Below, in pieces: positions 1-7,823 of a DNA stretch of 16,072 bases. Origin of the DNA: Pseudomonadota bacterium (GTDB lineage Bacteria; Pseudomonadota; Alphaproteobacteria; Sphingomonadales; Sphingomonadaceae); NCBI GenBank assembly GCA_030271595.1, contig JARXKO010000013.1, positions 1-16,072 on the forward strand, written 5' to 3'. Position numbers and translations under genes: made by a program. Each line of letters opens with the position of its first letter. The stretch's first letter is position 1. Under the pieces are notes generated by a model. It saw only the letters and a program-made list of their open reading frames with translations, had not been told where the DNA came from and did not search any database.

Positions 1-226
1 AGCGCGGCTCTAGCGCAGGAGAGCGCACCGCAAGCAACGCTGGTTGATTCGGGCACGGCGGGGGCAACCAGCGCGGCTCTAGCGCAGGAGAGCGCACCGC
101 AAGCAACGCTGGTTGATTCGGGCAAGGCGGGGCCAACCAGCGCGGCTCTAGCGCAGGCGAGCGCACCGCAAGCAACGCCCGTTGATTCGAGCACGGCGGG
201 AGCAACCAGCGCGGCTCCGGCGCAGG
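1..226 (+). repeat. 69-bp in-frame tandem repeat, 3 full copies plus a partial copy
   Basis: Copies lie at 1-69, 70-138 and 139-207, with a partial fourth at 208-226. Each begins AGCGCGGCTC. Copies 1 and 2 differ at only two bases (both near the end); copy 3 has several changes, mostly in its second half. The period is exactly 23 codons, in frame with the downstream barrel, so this is a coding repeat. More copies may lie to the left. Confidence 0.95.
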
Positions 227-1023
227 GGCGCACCCAGGAAGAGTCGCTCGTTTACACCGACCCGACGATGGCGGCGCCAGGCCAGTCCGTCGTGGGCATA
301 AGCGGCGAGTTTTGGTACGGCCGCGCGCCTCTGGGCCGACTCACCAACGGCGGCGGCACGATCAGCACGCAATGGGCCAGTGTGTACGCCTACGGCGGCG
401 CCGTTTACGCTGGCCGAGGTGATTGGCTGGTACAGTTCGAGGGCCTCGTGGGTAAAGGCAGTTTCGGCTATGTCCTTGCCGATCCAACCTTTGGACTTAT
501 CAACTACCAGAACTCATTTCCCTGGCAGCAGTATGACCTATCGCTCCGCTACACGTTCTCCAGTTCGAGCGGGCATCGTGTCACGCCCTATGCGCTTCTT
601 GGCTTCAACTATACGCACATAAATCAAACACTTACGCTGCCAACAGCGACGCACATAGTGTGGGGCTCCACTGGAACGCCGGTGTTGGCGCAAACGCTGG
701 ACTTCAAAGCGCCCTACGCGGGGGCGGGCATCCTTTATCAATTTAATGACAAAGCCGGCCTCCGGTTTGATCTCGACGTGGGACCGAGCTGGGGCTCCCT
801 GACACAAACGAACCTCCTGCCCGAGTTCGGGCGCCCGAATTTCACGTCCACGGGTTGGGCGTTTCTCACTCACGCCACCCTGTATTACAAGGTTGCACCG
901 GAGGTTGTGGTCCAAGCGGGAGTCAAGGGCTCGAAAGTTCTGCTGAATCACCCGACGGGCGGTTTGTGGAATCCCACGATGTTGGGGGCCTATGTCAGCG
1001 TGGGCTACCTCCACCACTTCTGA
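1..1023 (+). CDS. Outer-membrane beta-barrel protein with N-terminal 23-residue tandem repeats (5' partial)
   Basis: The reading frame is open from base 1 to the TGA at 1021-1023, so the true start lies left of the window; the internal ATG at 268 is not the start. The first 75 or so codons are three full 23-residue repeats (beginning SAALAQ, ending in AGAT or AGPT) plus a partial fourth, rich in Ala, Ser, Gln and Thr. From about codon 90 the protein alternates short hydrophobic/aromatic strands with Gly/Asn/Ser turns and ends in HHF. A C-terminal Phe after an amphipathic strand is the usual signal of BAM-assembled outer-membrane barrels, so I infer a barrel of about 10 strands with an Ala-rich periplasmic or surface repeat region. 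I do not recognise the family. The caspase-like gene begins about 18 bases downstream, suggesting one operon. Signal peptide and repeat number cannot be seen. Confidence 0.75.
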   Translation, partial: SAALAQESAPQATLVDSGTAGATSAALAQESAPQATLVDSGKAGPTSAALAQASAPQATPVDSSTAGATSAAPAQGRTQEESLVYTDPTMAAPGQSVVGISGEFWYGRAPLGRLTNGGGTISTQWASVYAYGGAVYAGRGDWLVQFEGLVGKGSFGYVLADPTFGLINYQNSFPWQQYDLSLRYTFSSSSGHRVTPYALLGFNYTHINQTLTLPTATHIVWGSTGTPVLAQTLDFKAPYAGAGILYQFNDKAGLRFDLDVGPSWGSLTQTNLLPEFGRPNFTSTGWAFLTHATLYYKVAPEVVVQAGVKGSKVLLNHPTGGLWNPTMLGAYVSVGYLHHF

Positions 1024-1041
1024 TAGGTGAACCAGTTTCCC

Positions 1042-2604
1042 ATGCTCAAACGGCTGCTTTGCACGCTTGCCATTTTCGCCGTATCCATAGCGTCGGGATC
1101 GGCGCGCGCCGGCAATTTCGCGCTGATCGTCGGGATAAATCAGTATGAGTATGCGGGCGACCTGCCGAACCTTCGCTATGCGCGGCCCGATGCGGAGACC
1201 ATTGCCGGCCTGTTGAAGAACGCCTCGAGTTTTCCCCCCGGCTGCATCCGCCTGATCGTCGATAGCCAAGCTACGCGGGATGCAATATTGCGTGCGTTCG
1301 CCGACCTCGAGCGAGCCTGCTACGACAAGGGCGGACCGGCCGACCACGCCTTGGTTTTTTTCGCCGGGCATGCTGTGGATGCCGGCGCCAGCAAGGGGGA
1401 TTTCGTCAAGGGTAACGGGGCGCAATCGCGCGAGTTCCTGGCCCCCTATGACGCCAATCCCGAAGACGTCTACGCACTCGCCGACGGCAGCTATGAAAAT
1501 TCCACCTTCATCAAGAAGGAAGAATTTAGCGCTCAACTCAGTCATTTGAGCGAGCAGAACATCTCGCTGATCATCGACGCCTGTCACAGCGACATACCCG
1601 ATCTCGGCCAGGTCATGCGCCTCCAGCTGCTCGGCACGGACAAGCGGGTGGGGCTCCTGGCTGCTTCGAACGAAGACGCCGAGGCTTATGAGTTTCCCGA
1701 ATTGCATCACGGTGCGCTGTCCTACGCGATCATCCGAACCCTGTTCGCGCTGCGCGAAGAAACCCCTCGAGACCAACTGGTCGATGAGACGATGGACAAG
1801 CTCTATCAGAGCGTGATGACGCTATTTTCGGTCACGAAGGTGAGGGGTAAGCGCCTGATCGATTACAACCGCCCGGCACTCGAAATGTACCCCTCCGGAA
1901 CGCGCGGTATCCGGTTTGCCGCCCTTACCGGGATAGGCGCCCTGCCCGCCGCTCCCACAATTGCTGTGGCGAGCCGTGAGCGGCCGTCAAATGTCGCCCC
2001 ACCGCCCCAGCCTGAGCGCGAGGCTGCGCCACCCGCTCCCCTCTCGCCTTCGACGACCGTTTTCGAACCGCCGCCGGCGGTCGCGGTCGCATCCGTTTCG
2101 CCCCCTGCCCCGCTGCCGCCGCCGACCGGCGCGGTCGAGTTCGCCAGCGCGATTCCGTCAGACGCCTATCTCGAGGTGAACGGAAGTCGGGTGAGCTGGA
2201 CTCCGGGCAGACGGATATTGCTCCCGGCGGGCTCCTACATACTGGTCGTCGGACAACCCGATTTTACCTACCGCTCGGTGCACCGCGTCGACGTTCCTCC
2301 GGGTGGAACCGTCCCCATAGAGCCCGCCTTCGTCGGCTCCCTGGCGATCCGTTCGGTCGAAAAAGCCCACCCGACGCAACTGGGCCCGCCGCTGAGGATC
2401 GTGCTGGATGGCCAATCGCTGGGCACAGGAAACAATATGCAATGGTCGAACATCGCCGCCGGCACGCACCAGCTCAGCGTCACAGTGCACGACACGACGA
2501 AGGTGACCCAAGTCACCATCGAGCCGGACTCGCCGCTGCTGGTGCGCTATCTCGCCCAAGCGGTGGCGCCGCCGGCCCGCACGTCAAATGTGATACCCCT
2601 TTGA
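1042..2604 (+). CDS. Secreted caspase-like (peptidase C14) protein with PEGA-like C-terminal region
   Basis: Residues 1-23 (MLKRLLCTLAIF... ending SARA) form a classic signal peptide. The mature part starts GNFALIVGIN, the first strand of bacterial C14 caspase-like domains. The expected dyad is present: His110 in FFAGH and Cys181 in IIDACHSD. The catalytic domain ends near residue 290. A Pro/Ala-rich linker follows (about 305-365), then a region of about 140 residues with two beta-rich units (for example YLEVNG...LPAGSYILVV and RIVLDGQ...AAGTHQLSV) resembling PEGA domains, which often bind surfaces. I chose ATG 1042 because the signal peptide then starts properly and AGGTGA lies 11 bases upstream; GTG 1027 would add five residues. 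It sits between the barrel gene and a small secreted protein, 14 bases before the latter. A periplasmic cysteine protease is the reading; its substrate is unknown. Confidence 0.85.
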   Translation: MLKRLLCTLAIFAVSIASGSARAGNFALIVGINQYEYAGDLPNLRYARPDAETIAGLLKNASSFPPGCIRLIVDSQATRDAILRAFADLERACYDKGGPADHALVFFAGHAVDAGASKGDFVKGNGAQSREFLAPYDANPEDVYALADGSYENSTFIKKEEFSAQLSHLSEQNISLIIDACHSDIPDLGQVMRLQLLGTDKRVGLLAASNEDAEAYEFPELHHGALSYAIIRTLFALREETPRDQLVDETMDKLYQSVMTLFSVTKVRGKRLIDYNRPALEMYPSGTRGIRFAALTGIGALPAAPTIAVASRERPSNVAPPPQPEREAAPPAPLSPSTTVFEPPPAVAVASVSPPAPLPPPTGAVEFASAIPSDAYLEVNGSRVSWTPGRRILLPAGSYILVVGQPDFTYRSVHRVDVPPGGTVPIEPAFVGSLAIRSVEKAHPTQLGPPLRIVLDGQSLGTGNNMQWSNIAAGTHQLSVTVHDTTKVTQVTIEPDSPLLVRYLAQAVAPPARTSNVIPL

Positions 2605-2618
2605 AGGATCTCGAACTG

Positions 2619-3095
2619 ATGGGACCAACTTATTCGGGAATCATTTCCGAGGGTCGACGGAAGAGGCTTCTGCTGGTCCCCGCCGCGGCCCTGATCAGCT
2701 GCCTCGGGTTTTCCAATGTGGCCCGTGCGGTGACACTGATCAGTTCAGCCGAGGCAGCGCTGCCGAACCAACCGCCACTTGAAATGTCGGTGCGCGGACT
2801 GGACGCGATGTCGGGTTTCGTCCAGGTGCTTCCGCCGAAACGGGCAGTGGCGCGAGCGCCCTTCCATATGGTAATCAGGTTCCAGGAGCCGTGCCATCCT
2901 TCATCGGTGGTGATGTCTCTGGTGAAGCAGCCGGCAGTCGATCTGACCGCGAGAATCCGGCCCTACCTCACTCCCCAGGGCATCGACGTGCCGGACGCGC
3001 AGGCGCCGCCGGGCAACTACAAGATCCGCCTCATTTACCGTGATGCGGCGGGGCGCGAGCGGGTCGGAAATATTCTCTTTTCAATCGAGCGGTGA
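2619..3095 (+). CDS. Small secreted protein of unknown function
   Basis: This 158-residue protein has a long n-region (MGPTYSG... RRKR) and a hydrophobic stretch (LLLVPAAALISCLGF) with a likely cleavage after NVARA, giving a mature domain of about 120 residues. The mature part reads as a small beta-sandwich: VQVLPPKR, FHMVIRF, then VDLTARIRPYL, GIDVPDAQAPPG, YKIRLIYRD and ILFSIER. The VDLT...PDAQ.PPG...I...RD pattern recalls Ig-like ligand-binding domains of secreted proteins, but I do not recognise a named family. ATG 2619 is preferred over upstream in-frame starts because AAGGA (2604-2608) stands 10 bases before it and the upstream frame overlaps the caspase gene in out-of-frame sequence. 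It is the last gene of the envelope operon; its 3' end overlaps the convergent STAND gene by 15 bp. Confidence 0.75.
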   Translation: MGPTYSGIISEGRRKRLLLVPAAALISCLGFSNVARAVTLISSAEAALPNQPPLEMSVRGLDAMSGFVQVLPPKRAVARAPFHMVIRFQEPCHPSSVVMSLVKQPAVDLTARIRPYLTPQGIDVPDAQAPPGNYKIRLIYRDAAGRERVGNILFSIER

Positions 3096-6000
3096 GGCGA
3101 GTCGCGCACGGATCCGCTTCAGCTCGCTGCCGATCCAGGGAGGCTGATCGAGCTTGGAGGCGGCGGCCGCTGTGTCAAGGCTTCGGCCGACATGGTCGGC
3201 TGCGGCATAATTCGTCAGCGCGCCGGCGTGATCGCCATGCACCCATAGAGTGTCGGCCAATCTGAGGTGGGTGCGCAGCAAGTCCTGATCTCGGGAAACA
3301 TCGCCCTGCGCTCCCGGCGGGGCGATCCGGCCTTGCAGGGCGAGGCGATATTCCCTGATCGCTGCGTCGACCTGCCCGCTCTCCGCCAGCGATTCGCCCA
3401 GCTGCAGGTGGGCGACGACTTGGTCGTGCGCCCATGAGGGATACTGCCGCTCACCCCGCAGAATGCGCAGGGCCTCGCGGTATTGCGCGATGGCGCCCGG
3501 CAAATCGCCGCCCGCCGAAAGCGCGGCGCCCGTTTTCACGCAGATCGCTGCAAGATCGTGGCGCCATTCGGCGTTTGAAGGGGTCTTGCGCACGAGCCTT
3601 GATGTCACGGCGAAGGCCGCGCGGTAGTGCGTGAGGGCGCCGTCGTCGTCGTCGCTCACCAGTCGCATGTCGCCCAGCTTGATTTCGCCTACGGCCAACT
3701 CCCTTTGCCAAACGGAGTTGACGGGATCAAGTTTGACAAGGGCGGACTCGATTTTCCAGGCGGCTTGGTAGCTCGATGCGGCCGAGGCGAAGTTCTTCTG
3801 GGCTTCGAGACTGTCGCCGATGCGCGTGTCATAAAGTGCGACGGCGTACCGCCAGATGGGATTGGCAGGGTCTGACTTCGCCAGATTTACGGCGGTGGCG
3901 AGCGCGGCGCGATAGCCCAGCAGAGCGTCTGTCGTCTCGCCGCGATCGTTCAACGCATCTGCAATAAGAACCTGCGCATCGGTCAAGCTGATCGCAGCCG
4001 AAAAGTCCGACTGGGCTTGCCTCTGGGCCCGGGAGGCTTTGAGGCCTTCGACCACGGCCCCCAGCGCCACGAGCGCGAAGATAGCCGCCGCGAGGGCGGT
4101 CAGATTGCGCGCCAGGCGCGCGCGACGTCGCGAACGGCCGATATAGTCGCAAAGCTCCGGACCCAGATCATCGCGCCACCGCCGGGCGAGGTCGACTGCA
4201 TTTGCAAGATCGGGATTGCGCAGCAGCAATTGGGCGCGCGCCCGGCCCTTGGCGTTGCGCAATCGATTGAACTGCTCCTCGACTAGGTTGCGCGTTTCGA
4301 GATCGCGGCGGTCGGCGGCGAGCTGAACCGTGGCGCGGCCCCACTGCCCGATCAGCGCCTCATGTGCTATGCGGACGGTTGCGCCAGCGGCGCCTTGGCC
4401 GGCGACCAAAAGCCGCGCCGCGATCAGCGCGTCCACCAGTTGGCGCGCTGGAGAAGCCTGGCCGAAGGCCCGGAGCGGCGCCGAGCGTGACACCGGTACA
4501 TGGTCGTTTATCGCCGACACCGTCGTCAGCGCTCGCAGCACCTGGGGCAGCGCCCCCCGCGCGTCCTGCGGAAGGGCGCCAATGGTCTCCTCGGCGCGCG
4601 CGGCGATGGCGCCGCCCAGGCCGCCGAGATCGGCATAGCTCGCATGGGTGAGCATGCTCGACCCGCGCTTCTTTGCGTCCTTATAGAGCTCGTCGAGGGT
4701 GAAGGAGAGCAGCGGCAAAACGCCAGGTTCGGCCGCGGCGGCGGCGGCGGCCAGAACAACGTCGAGCCCCAAACCCGTCTCGGCATCGAGCTCAAACGAC
4801 AAGCCTGCGGCAAGCACCGGGCGGCGAATGATTTCCGCTAGCTCCGCCGATAAGGGCGGCGACAGATCGAGACGTCCCGTACCTTCGGCAAGCGCGGCCA
4901 GCGCCGGAATGTCCGCCGCCCGGTGCCAGAAATCCGCGCGCAGGGTAGCGATCACCCAGATGTGGCCTGAACGAACCATGCCGCCAAGCAGCGTCGCGAA
5001 CTGCTGGCGCGTTTCGGCGTCGATGCCGGAGACGGAGAACAGCTCCTCGAGCTGATCGATAACCACGATGAGCTTGACCGACTCGTAATGCAGGAGACGC
5101 CCGCTGGCGCGGCCGGTCTCGGTAAGGCGCCCCAGCGCGGCTTCGAACAGGAACCCGGGCTCGTCGGGCGAACTTCGCAGGAAAGCGGCGAGCTTCGCGG
5201 CATCCTGCCCTGGCCCCAAGAGTTCGGCGAGTCCGACGCCCTCCACGCCGCCGCCCGTGGTCAGCGCCTCCGCCAGGCCGAAGAACGGGTCGGCGCCGCC
5301 ATTGCCAGCGCGGAACACCACGCGGCGCAGGAATGCCGCACCCCGGATGCGCTGCGGCTTGGTCAGCCGCGGCAACACCGCCGCCTTCACCAGGGAGGTC
5401 TTGCCCGAACCGCTGGCTCCGGACACCAGCAAGAAGGCCGATCCGGCATGCGCATTGTCGGCCAGTTGCTCGGTCGCCTTGGTGATCAGCGCGTCGCGGC
5501 CGAAAAAGATCGGCGCGTGCTCGAACTCATAGGATTCGAGGCCCCGGAAGGGATCGCCGAGCCAGACCGGAGCGCTGCCCGCATGGTCGCCCGCCCCGAG
5601 CGTCCCGATGCGCCGCTCGATCAGCTTGCGCAGCGACTTTTCGAGCCGACCAGCAAATTCCTCGAGTGTCCCGTAAGTGTCATAAGCAGAAAGGAACACG
5701 CCGCGATCTGCAAAATGCAGTCGCCAGAAATTGTTGAGGGCCGTCAGCTGATCGAAGCTTCTGGCCTGGGCGTCCGGGTCGCTGGGATCGATCTCGGCCT
5801 TCCCCATATTGCGGAAGACCAACAGATCGGGCGCGCCGTTGGCCCGCGCCGCCCTGAGCGCGTCCTCATATTCCCATTCCGTTCCGGTGACAGGGCTACG
5901 GCCGTCGAGGCCGCGATAATCGCGCACCGCGGTCTGCTCGGGAAGCGGCGTCCCCAGCCGCGACCACAGGATTAACAGGACGATGTCGAAAGCGCTGGGA

Positions 6001-6182
6001 GGCTCGATAGCGTCCTGAAAATGCTCGGACGAGCACAGCGGCTCGTGTTCCCACTGATAGCCCTCGATGGTGAAAAACCGGACGTAGTCCTGCGCCAGCT
6101 TGTCGATGATGAGACCCGCGCGCAGGCGCTCCTTTTCGACATCGCCCGGCGAAGAGACGAAAATCCTGAGACGTTGCGACAC
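3081..6182 (-). CDS. DUF4062 / STAND NTPase / transmembrane / TPR protein
   Basis: Starting from GTG 6182 the protein has 1033 residues. The DUF4062 domain comes first (RIFVSSPGDVEKER at about 6-19, GTEWEYEDAL near 100, DLLVFRN near 119), a domain found at the N-terminus of NLR-like signalling proteins. An nSTAND1-type ATPase follows: DPFRGLESYE and FFGRDALI, Walker A GASGSGKTS (about 255-263), Walker B VVIDQLEEL (about 373-381), RADFW (about 415), and the winged-helix marker IAHEALIGQW (about 605-614). After RSRRRARLAR there is one membrane helix (about 694-714). The C-terminal 300 residues are TPR-like, with three DPxNxxW-type boundaries about 48 residues apart (near 770, 818 and 866). Positive charge before the helix predicts a cytoplasmic ATPase and periplasmic TPRs. 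A TTG at 6320 would add 46 residues with no domain, so GTG, immediately before the DUF4062 strand, is preferred. Signal-responsive oligomerising switch inferred. Confidence 0.88.
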   Translation of the reverse strand: MSQRLRIFVSSPGDVEKERLRAGLIIDKLAQDYVRFFTIEGYQWEHEPLCSSEHFQDAIEPPSAFDIVLLILWSRLGTPLPEQTAVRDYRGLDGRSPVTGTEWEYEDALRAARANGAPDLLVFRNMGKAEIDPSDPDAQARSFDQLTALNNFWRLHFADRGVFLSAYDTYGTLEEFAGRLEKSLRKLIERRIGTLGAGDHAGSAPVWLGDPFRGLESYEFEHAPIFFGRDALITKATEQLADNAHAGSAFLLVSGASGSGKTSLVKAAVLPRLTKPQRIRGAAFLRRVVFRAGNGGADPFFGLAEALTTGGGVEGVGLAELLGPGQDAAKLAAFLRSSPDEPGFLFEAALGRLTETGRASGRLLHYESVKLIVVIDQLEELFSVSGIDAETRQQFATLLGGMVRSGHIWVIATLRADFWHRAADIPALAALAEGTGRLDLSPPLSAELAEIIRRPVLAAGLSFELDAETGLGLDVVLAAAAAAAEPGVLPLLSFTLDELYKDAKKRGSSMLTHASYADLGGLGGAIAARAEETIGALPQDARGALPQVLRALTTVSAINDHVPVSRSAPLRAFGQASPARQLVDALIAARLLVAGQGAAGATVRIAHEALIGQWGRATVQLAADRRDLETRNLVEEQFNRLRNAKGRARAQLLLRNPDLANAVDLARRWRDDLGPELCDYIGRSRRRARLARNLTALAAAIFALVALGAVVEGLKASRAQRQAQSDFSAAISLTDAQVLIADALNDRGETTDALLGYRAALATAVNLAKSDPANPIWRYAVALYDTRIGDSLEAQKNFASAASSYQAAWKIESALVKLDPVNSVWQRELAVGEIKLGDMRLVSDDDDGALTHYRAAFAVTSRLVRKTPSNAEWRHDLAAICVKTGAALSAGGDLPGAIAQYREALRILRGERQYPSWAHDQVVAHLQLGESLAESGQVDAAIREYRLALQGRIAPPGAQGDVSRDQDLLRTHLRLADTLWVHGDHAGALTNYAAADHVGRSLDTAAAASKLDQPPWIGSELKRIRARLASPLD

Positions 6183-6841
6183 CCAACCCCCACTGCCACC
6201 ACCGGCCGGGACCTTAGGCCCGACCTCGACGGCGATCAACGCCCCGGGGCTAAAGCCGCGAGATGGCCGGTCGATTGCACGGGCCAAAAGACGGTGTTGA
6301 CTACCAGGCTCCTGCCGCAAAAAAATGCCTTAGCTGCGCGCACCGAGTGTCTGGTTTGGGTCAAGCGCGGGCATTGGGGCACTGTCAGACCACCGTGGCA
6401 GGGTCTACGGGTTGCTGATAGCGGGTGCACATGAGCCGAAGATCGAGAGCAAAACCGCCCGCCCTCGGCCCCACAGATGCGCGTCAACGAACAGCAGCGT
6501 ATTCCGCGTGCGCTGGGCTGGGACCGGCTGCTGGTCGGCGCCGACGCCAAGGGCATCCACGCCGACGACCTACCGCAGGCGCAAAATCTCGAGCTTCCCG
6601 AGTGGTCGCACCTCAGTCGCAAATGCGCGACGGTATTCACTGACGCTTATGTGCGGCGGCTTGTGCAGCTGACTGTGCGGCTGAAACTGCGCGCGGACGC
6701 ACCGTCGCCGCTCAGCCGCGCCGACTGCGTTCCAGGGAGTGTTGCAATGTCGGGGAAAGCCCATGTGACGCTCGTCCCAAGCGGAGTGAAGCTGTAAGTG
6801 TGCAACGCTTCAGCAACCTAGGTCGGTAATGTCTGCAATGG
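6183..6841. other. Gene-poor stretch between the STAND and cupin genes
   Basis: No confident gene is seen in these 659 bases. The left part should carry the promoter and leader of the minus-strand STAND gene. At 6477-6797 (+) there is a 106-codon frame starting ATG CGC GTC; its first 60 codons have coding-like GC bias and a protein-like composition (for example LGWDRLLVGADAKG), but there is no ribosome binding site and no family I recognise, so it is either a small unknown gene or a remnant. The right end carries one copy of the palindromic intergenic repeat (6828-6857). Confidence 0.5.
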
Positions 6842-6857
6842 GTGGAAAGCCGAAATT
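6828..6857. repeat. Degenerate copy of the 12-6-12 intergenic palindrome
   Basis: AATGTCTGCAAT, loop GGGTGG, then AAAGCCGAAATT. The arms pair at 8 of 12 positions. It matches the layout and loop of the copies at 7617-7646 and 7824-7853. The cupin GTG start at 6842 lies inside its loop. Confidence 0.6.
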
Positions 6858-7276
6858 TGTCCCGCTTCCCCATTCATCTCGATCTTCGTGGCGGCGCCAT
6901 TCCGCAGCCCGATTTCGAAGGAGAATGCTGGTATGAGGGCTATGCGCAACGCACCAGCGGCGATGGTCCAAGTGGAAGGCTGGTAAGCCTATTCACGTTT
7001 ACCCAGGCATGGGAGACCTGGGAAATGCACCCCGTCGGCGATGAAGTCGTGCTATGTATCGAAGGGGAGATGACCCTACACCAGGAACATGCCGACGGAT
7101 CGAAGCAGGCTCTTGTTCTTCATGCTGGCGATTACGCGATCAATCCTCCGGGTTGCTGGCACACCGCTGACGCGAGCCTGCCCGTGACAGCGCTGTTCAT
7201 CACCTGTGGCCAAGGCACGACGCATCGACCTCGGGGGGAACCATCAATCGGTCGACACGCAATTAGTGGGAGTTGA
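6842..7276 (+). CDS. Cupin-domain protein
   Basis: A single-domain cupin of 144 residues. Motif 1 reads WEMHPVGDEVVLCIEGE (about 60-76, metal-binding candidates His63 and Glu68; the first His of the usual HxH pair is Glu61 here). Motif 2 reads GDYAINPPGCWHT (about 96-108, with His107). The family-like end LFITCGQGTTHRPR is near 118-131, followed by a short unmatched tail. The first domain residues (PIHLDL) begin about ten residues after the start. GTG 6842 has no clear ribosome binding site and lies in a repeat loop, so TTG 6857 or another start remains possible. It is probably co-transcribed with the overlapping YjbR-like gene. A small-molecule or sugar-binding role is typical of such cupins; the ligand is unknown. 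Confidence 0.8.
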   Translation: MESRNLSRFPIHLDLRGGAIPQPDFEGECWYEGYAQRTSGDGPSGRLVSLFTFTQAWETWEMHPVGDEVVLCIEGEMTLHQEHADGSKQALVLHAGDYAINPPGCWHTADASLPVTALFITCGQGTTHRPRGEPSIGRHAISGS

Positions 7277-7604
7277 TCTCCCTTTTCTCCGTAGCGCGCT
7301 ACTTTGCCTGCCCGGCCTGACCGAGGGACTGGCCTATGGCTCGCCCATCTTCAGAGTAGGCAAGAAAATGGTGGCGCGCCTTCGCGAAGACGGCGTGTTT
7401 GTGCTGAAGGTCGATCATCCCACCAGAGACATGCTACTCGACACGGAGCCTCAAGCCTTCTTTTTGGAAGATCACTATCGATCACACCCGCTCGTTTGCG
7501 TTGATCTTCAGACTGTCGATCTCGAGCGGTTGGTGCGCTTGCTTGAGGCCGCCTGGCGATCGGTTGCACCCAAGCGGCTGATCTCGGGCTATACCGGAAC
7601 TTGA
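7266..7604 (+). CDS. MmcQ/YjbR-like protein
   Basis: The protein matches the YjbR fold pattern: LPGLTEGLAYGSPIFRVGKK, then MVARLREDGVFVLKVD, FFLEDHYRSHPLVCVDL and a final helix with WRSVAPKRL. These small double-wing proteins are often called MmcQ-like and a DNA-binding role has been proposed; no specific function is firm. Start choice: GTG 7266 gives 112 residues, near the family length, and begins just before the first helix (DLPFLRSALLCLPG). GTG 7206 would add 20 residues without family resemblance and overlap the cupin by 71 bases. With 7266 the overlap is 11 bases, consistent with translational coupling. No Shine-Dalgarno is clear for either. Confidence 0.78.
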   Translation: MGVDLPFLRSALLCLPGLTEGLAYGSPIFRVGKKMVARLREDGVFVLKVDHPTRDMLLDTEPQAFFLEDHYRSHPLVCVDLQTVDLERLVRLLEAAWRSVAPKRLISGYTGT

Positions 7605-7616
7605 GACCACCGCGGC

Positions 7617-7646
7617 AACGTGTGGTATGGGTGGGAAGCGGACATT
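7617..7646. repeat. Intergenic palindrome copy with one well-conserved arm
   Basis: AACGTGTGGTAT, loop GGGTGG, GAAGCGGACATT. The right arm is one base different from the right arm of the perfect copy at 7824-7853; the left arm has decayed. It lies 12 bases after the YjbR-like stop codon. Confidence 0.65.
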
Positions 7647-7823
7647 CGTTGTCAGTGATCTAAGCAGGATTGCGAGAGGCCTTAGGCAACAACGCCGGCG
7701 ATTGCGTCCCAAGGGAAACGCGATCCCAAGCGTCAACGGCTCTTGGCCGTGGACGGTGTGTCGCCTGTCCGACTTAAACTTGTTTCGCCAATAGGTTGTT
7801 CCAGCGTGTCTGGTGAAACATCG

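Noticed and set aside
1..226. Possible CRISPR array
   Set aside because: The repeats are directly adjacent with no unique spacers, have a 69-bp period, and are in frame with a protein.
268..1023. ATG 268 as start of the barrel gene
   Set aside because: The frame stays open to base 1 and includes in-frame 23-codon repeats, and no signal peptide follows ATG 268.
538..1776. 412-codon minus-strand frame opposite the barrel and caspase genes
   Set aside because: It crosses the gap between two convincing plus-strand genes, has no recognisable domain, and reads as the complement of GC-biased codons.
6183..6320. 46-residue N-terminal extension of the STAND protein from TTG 6320
   Set aside because: The segment has no domain resemblance, the start is a rare codon, and the DUF4062 strand begins right after GTG 6182.
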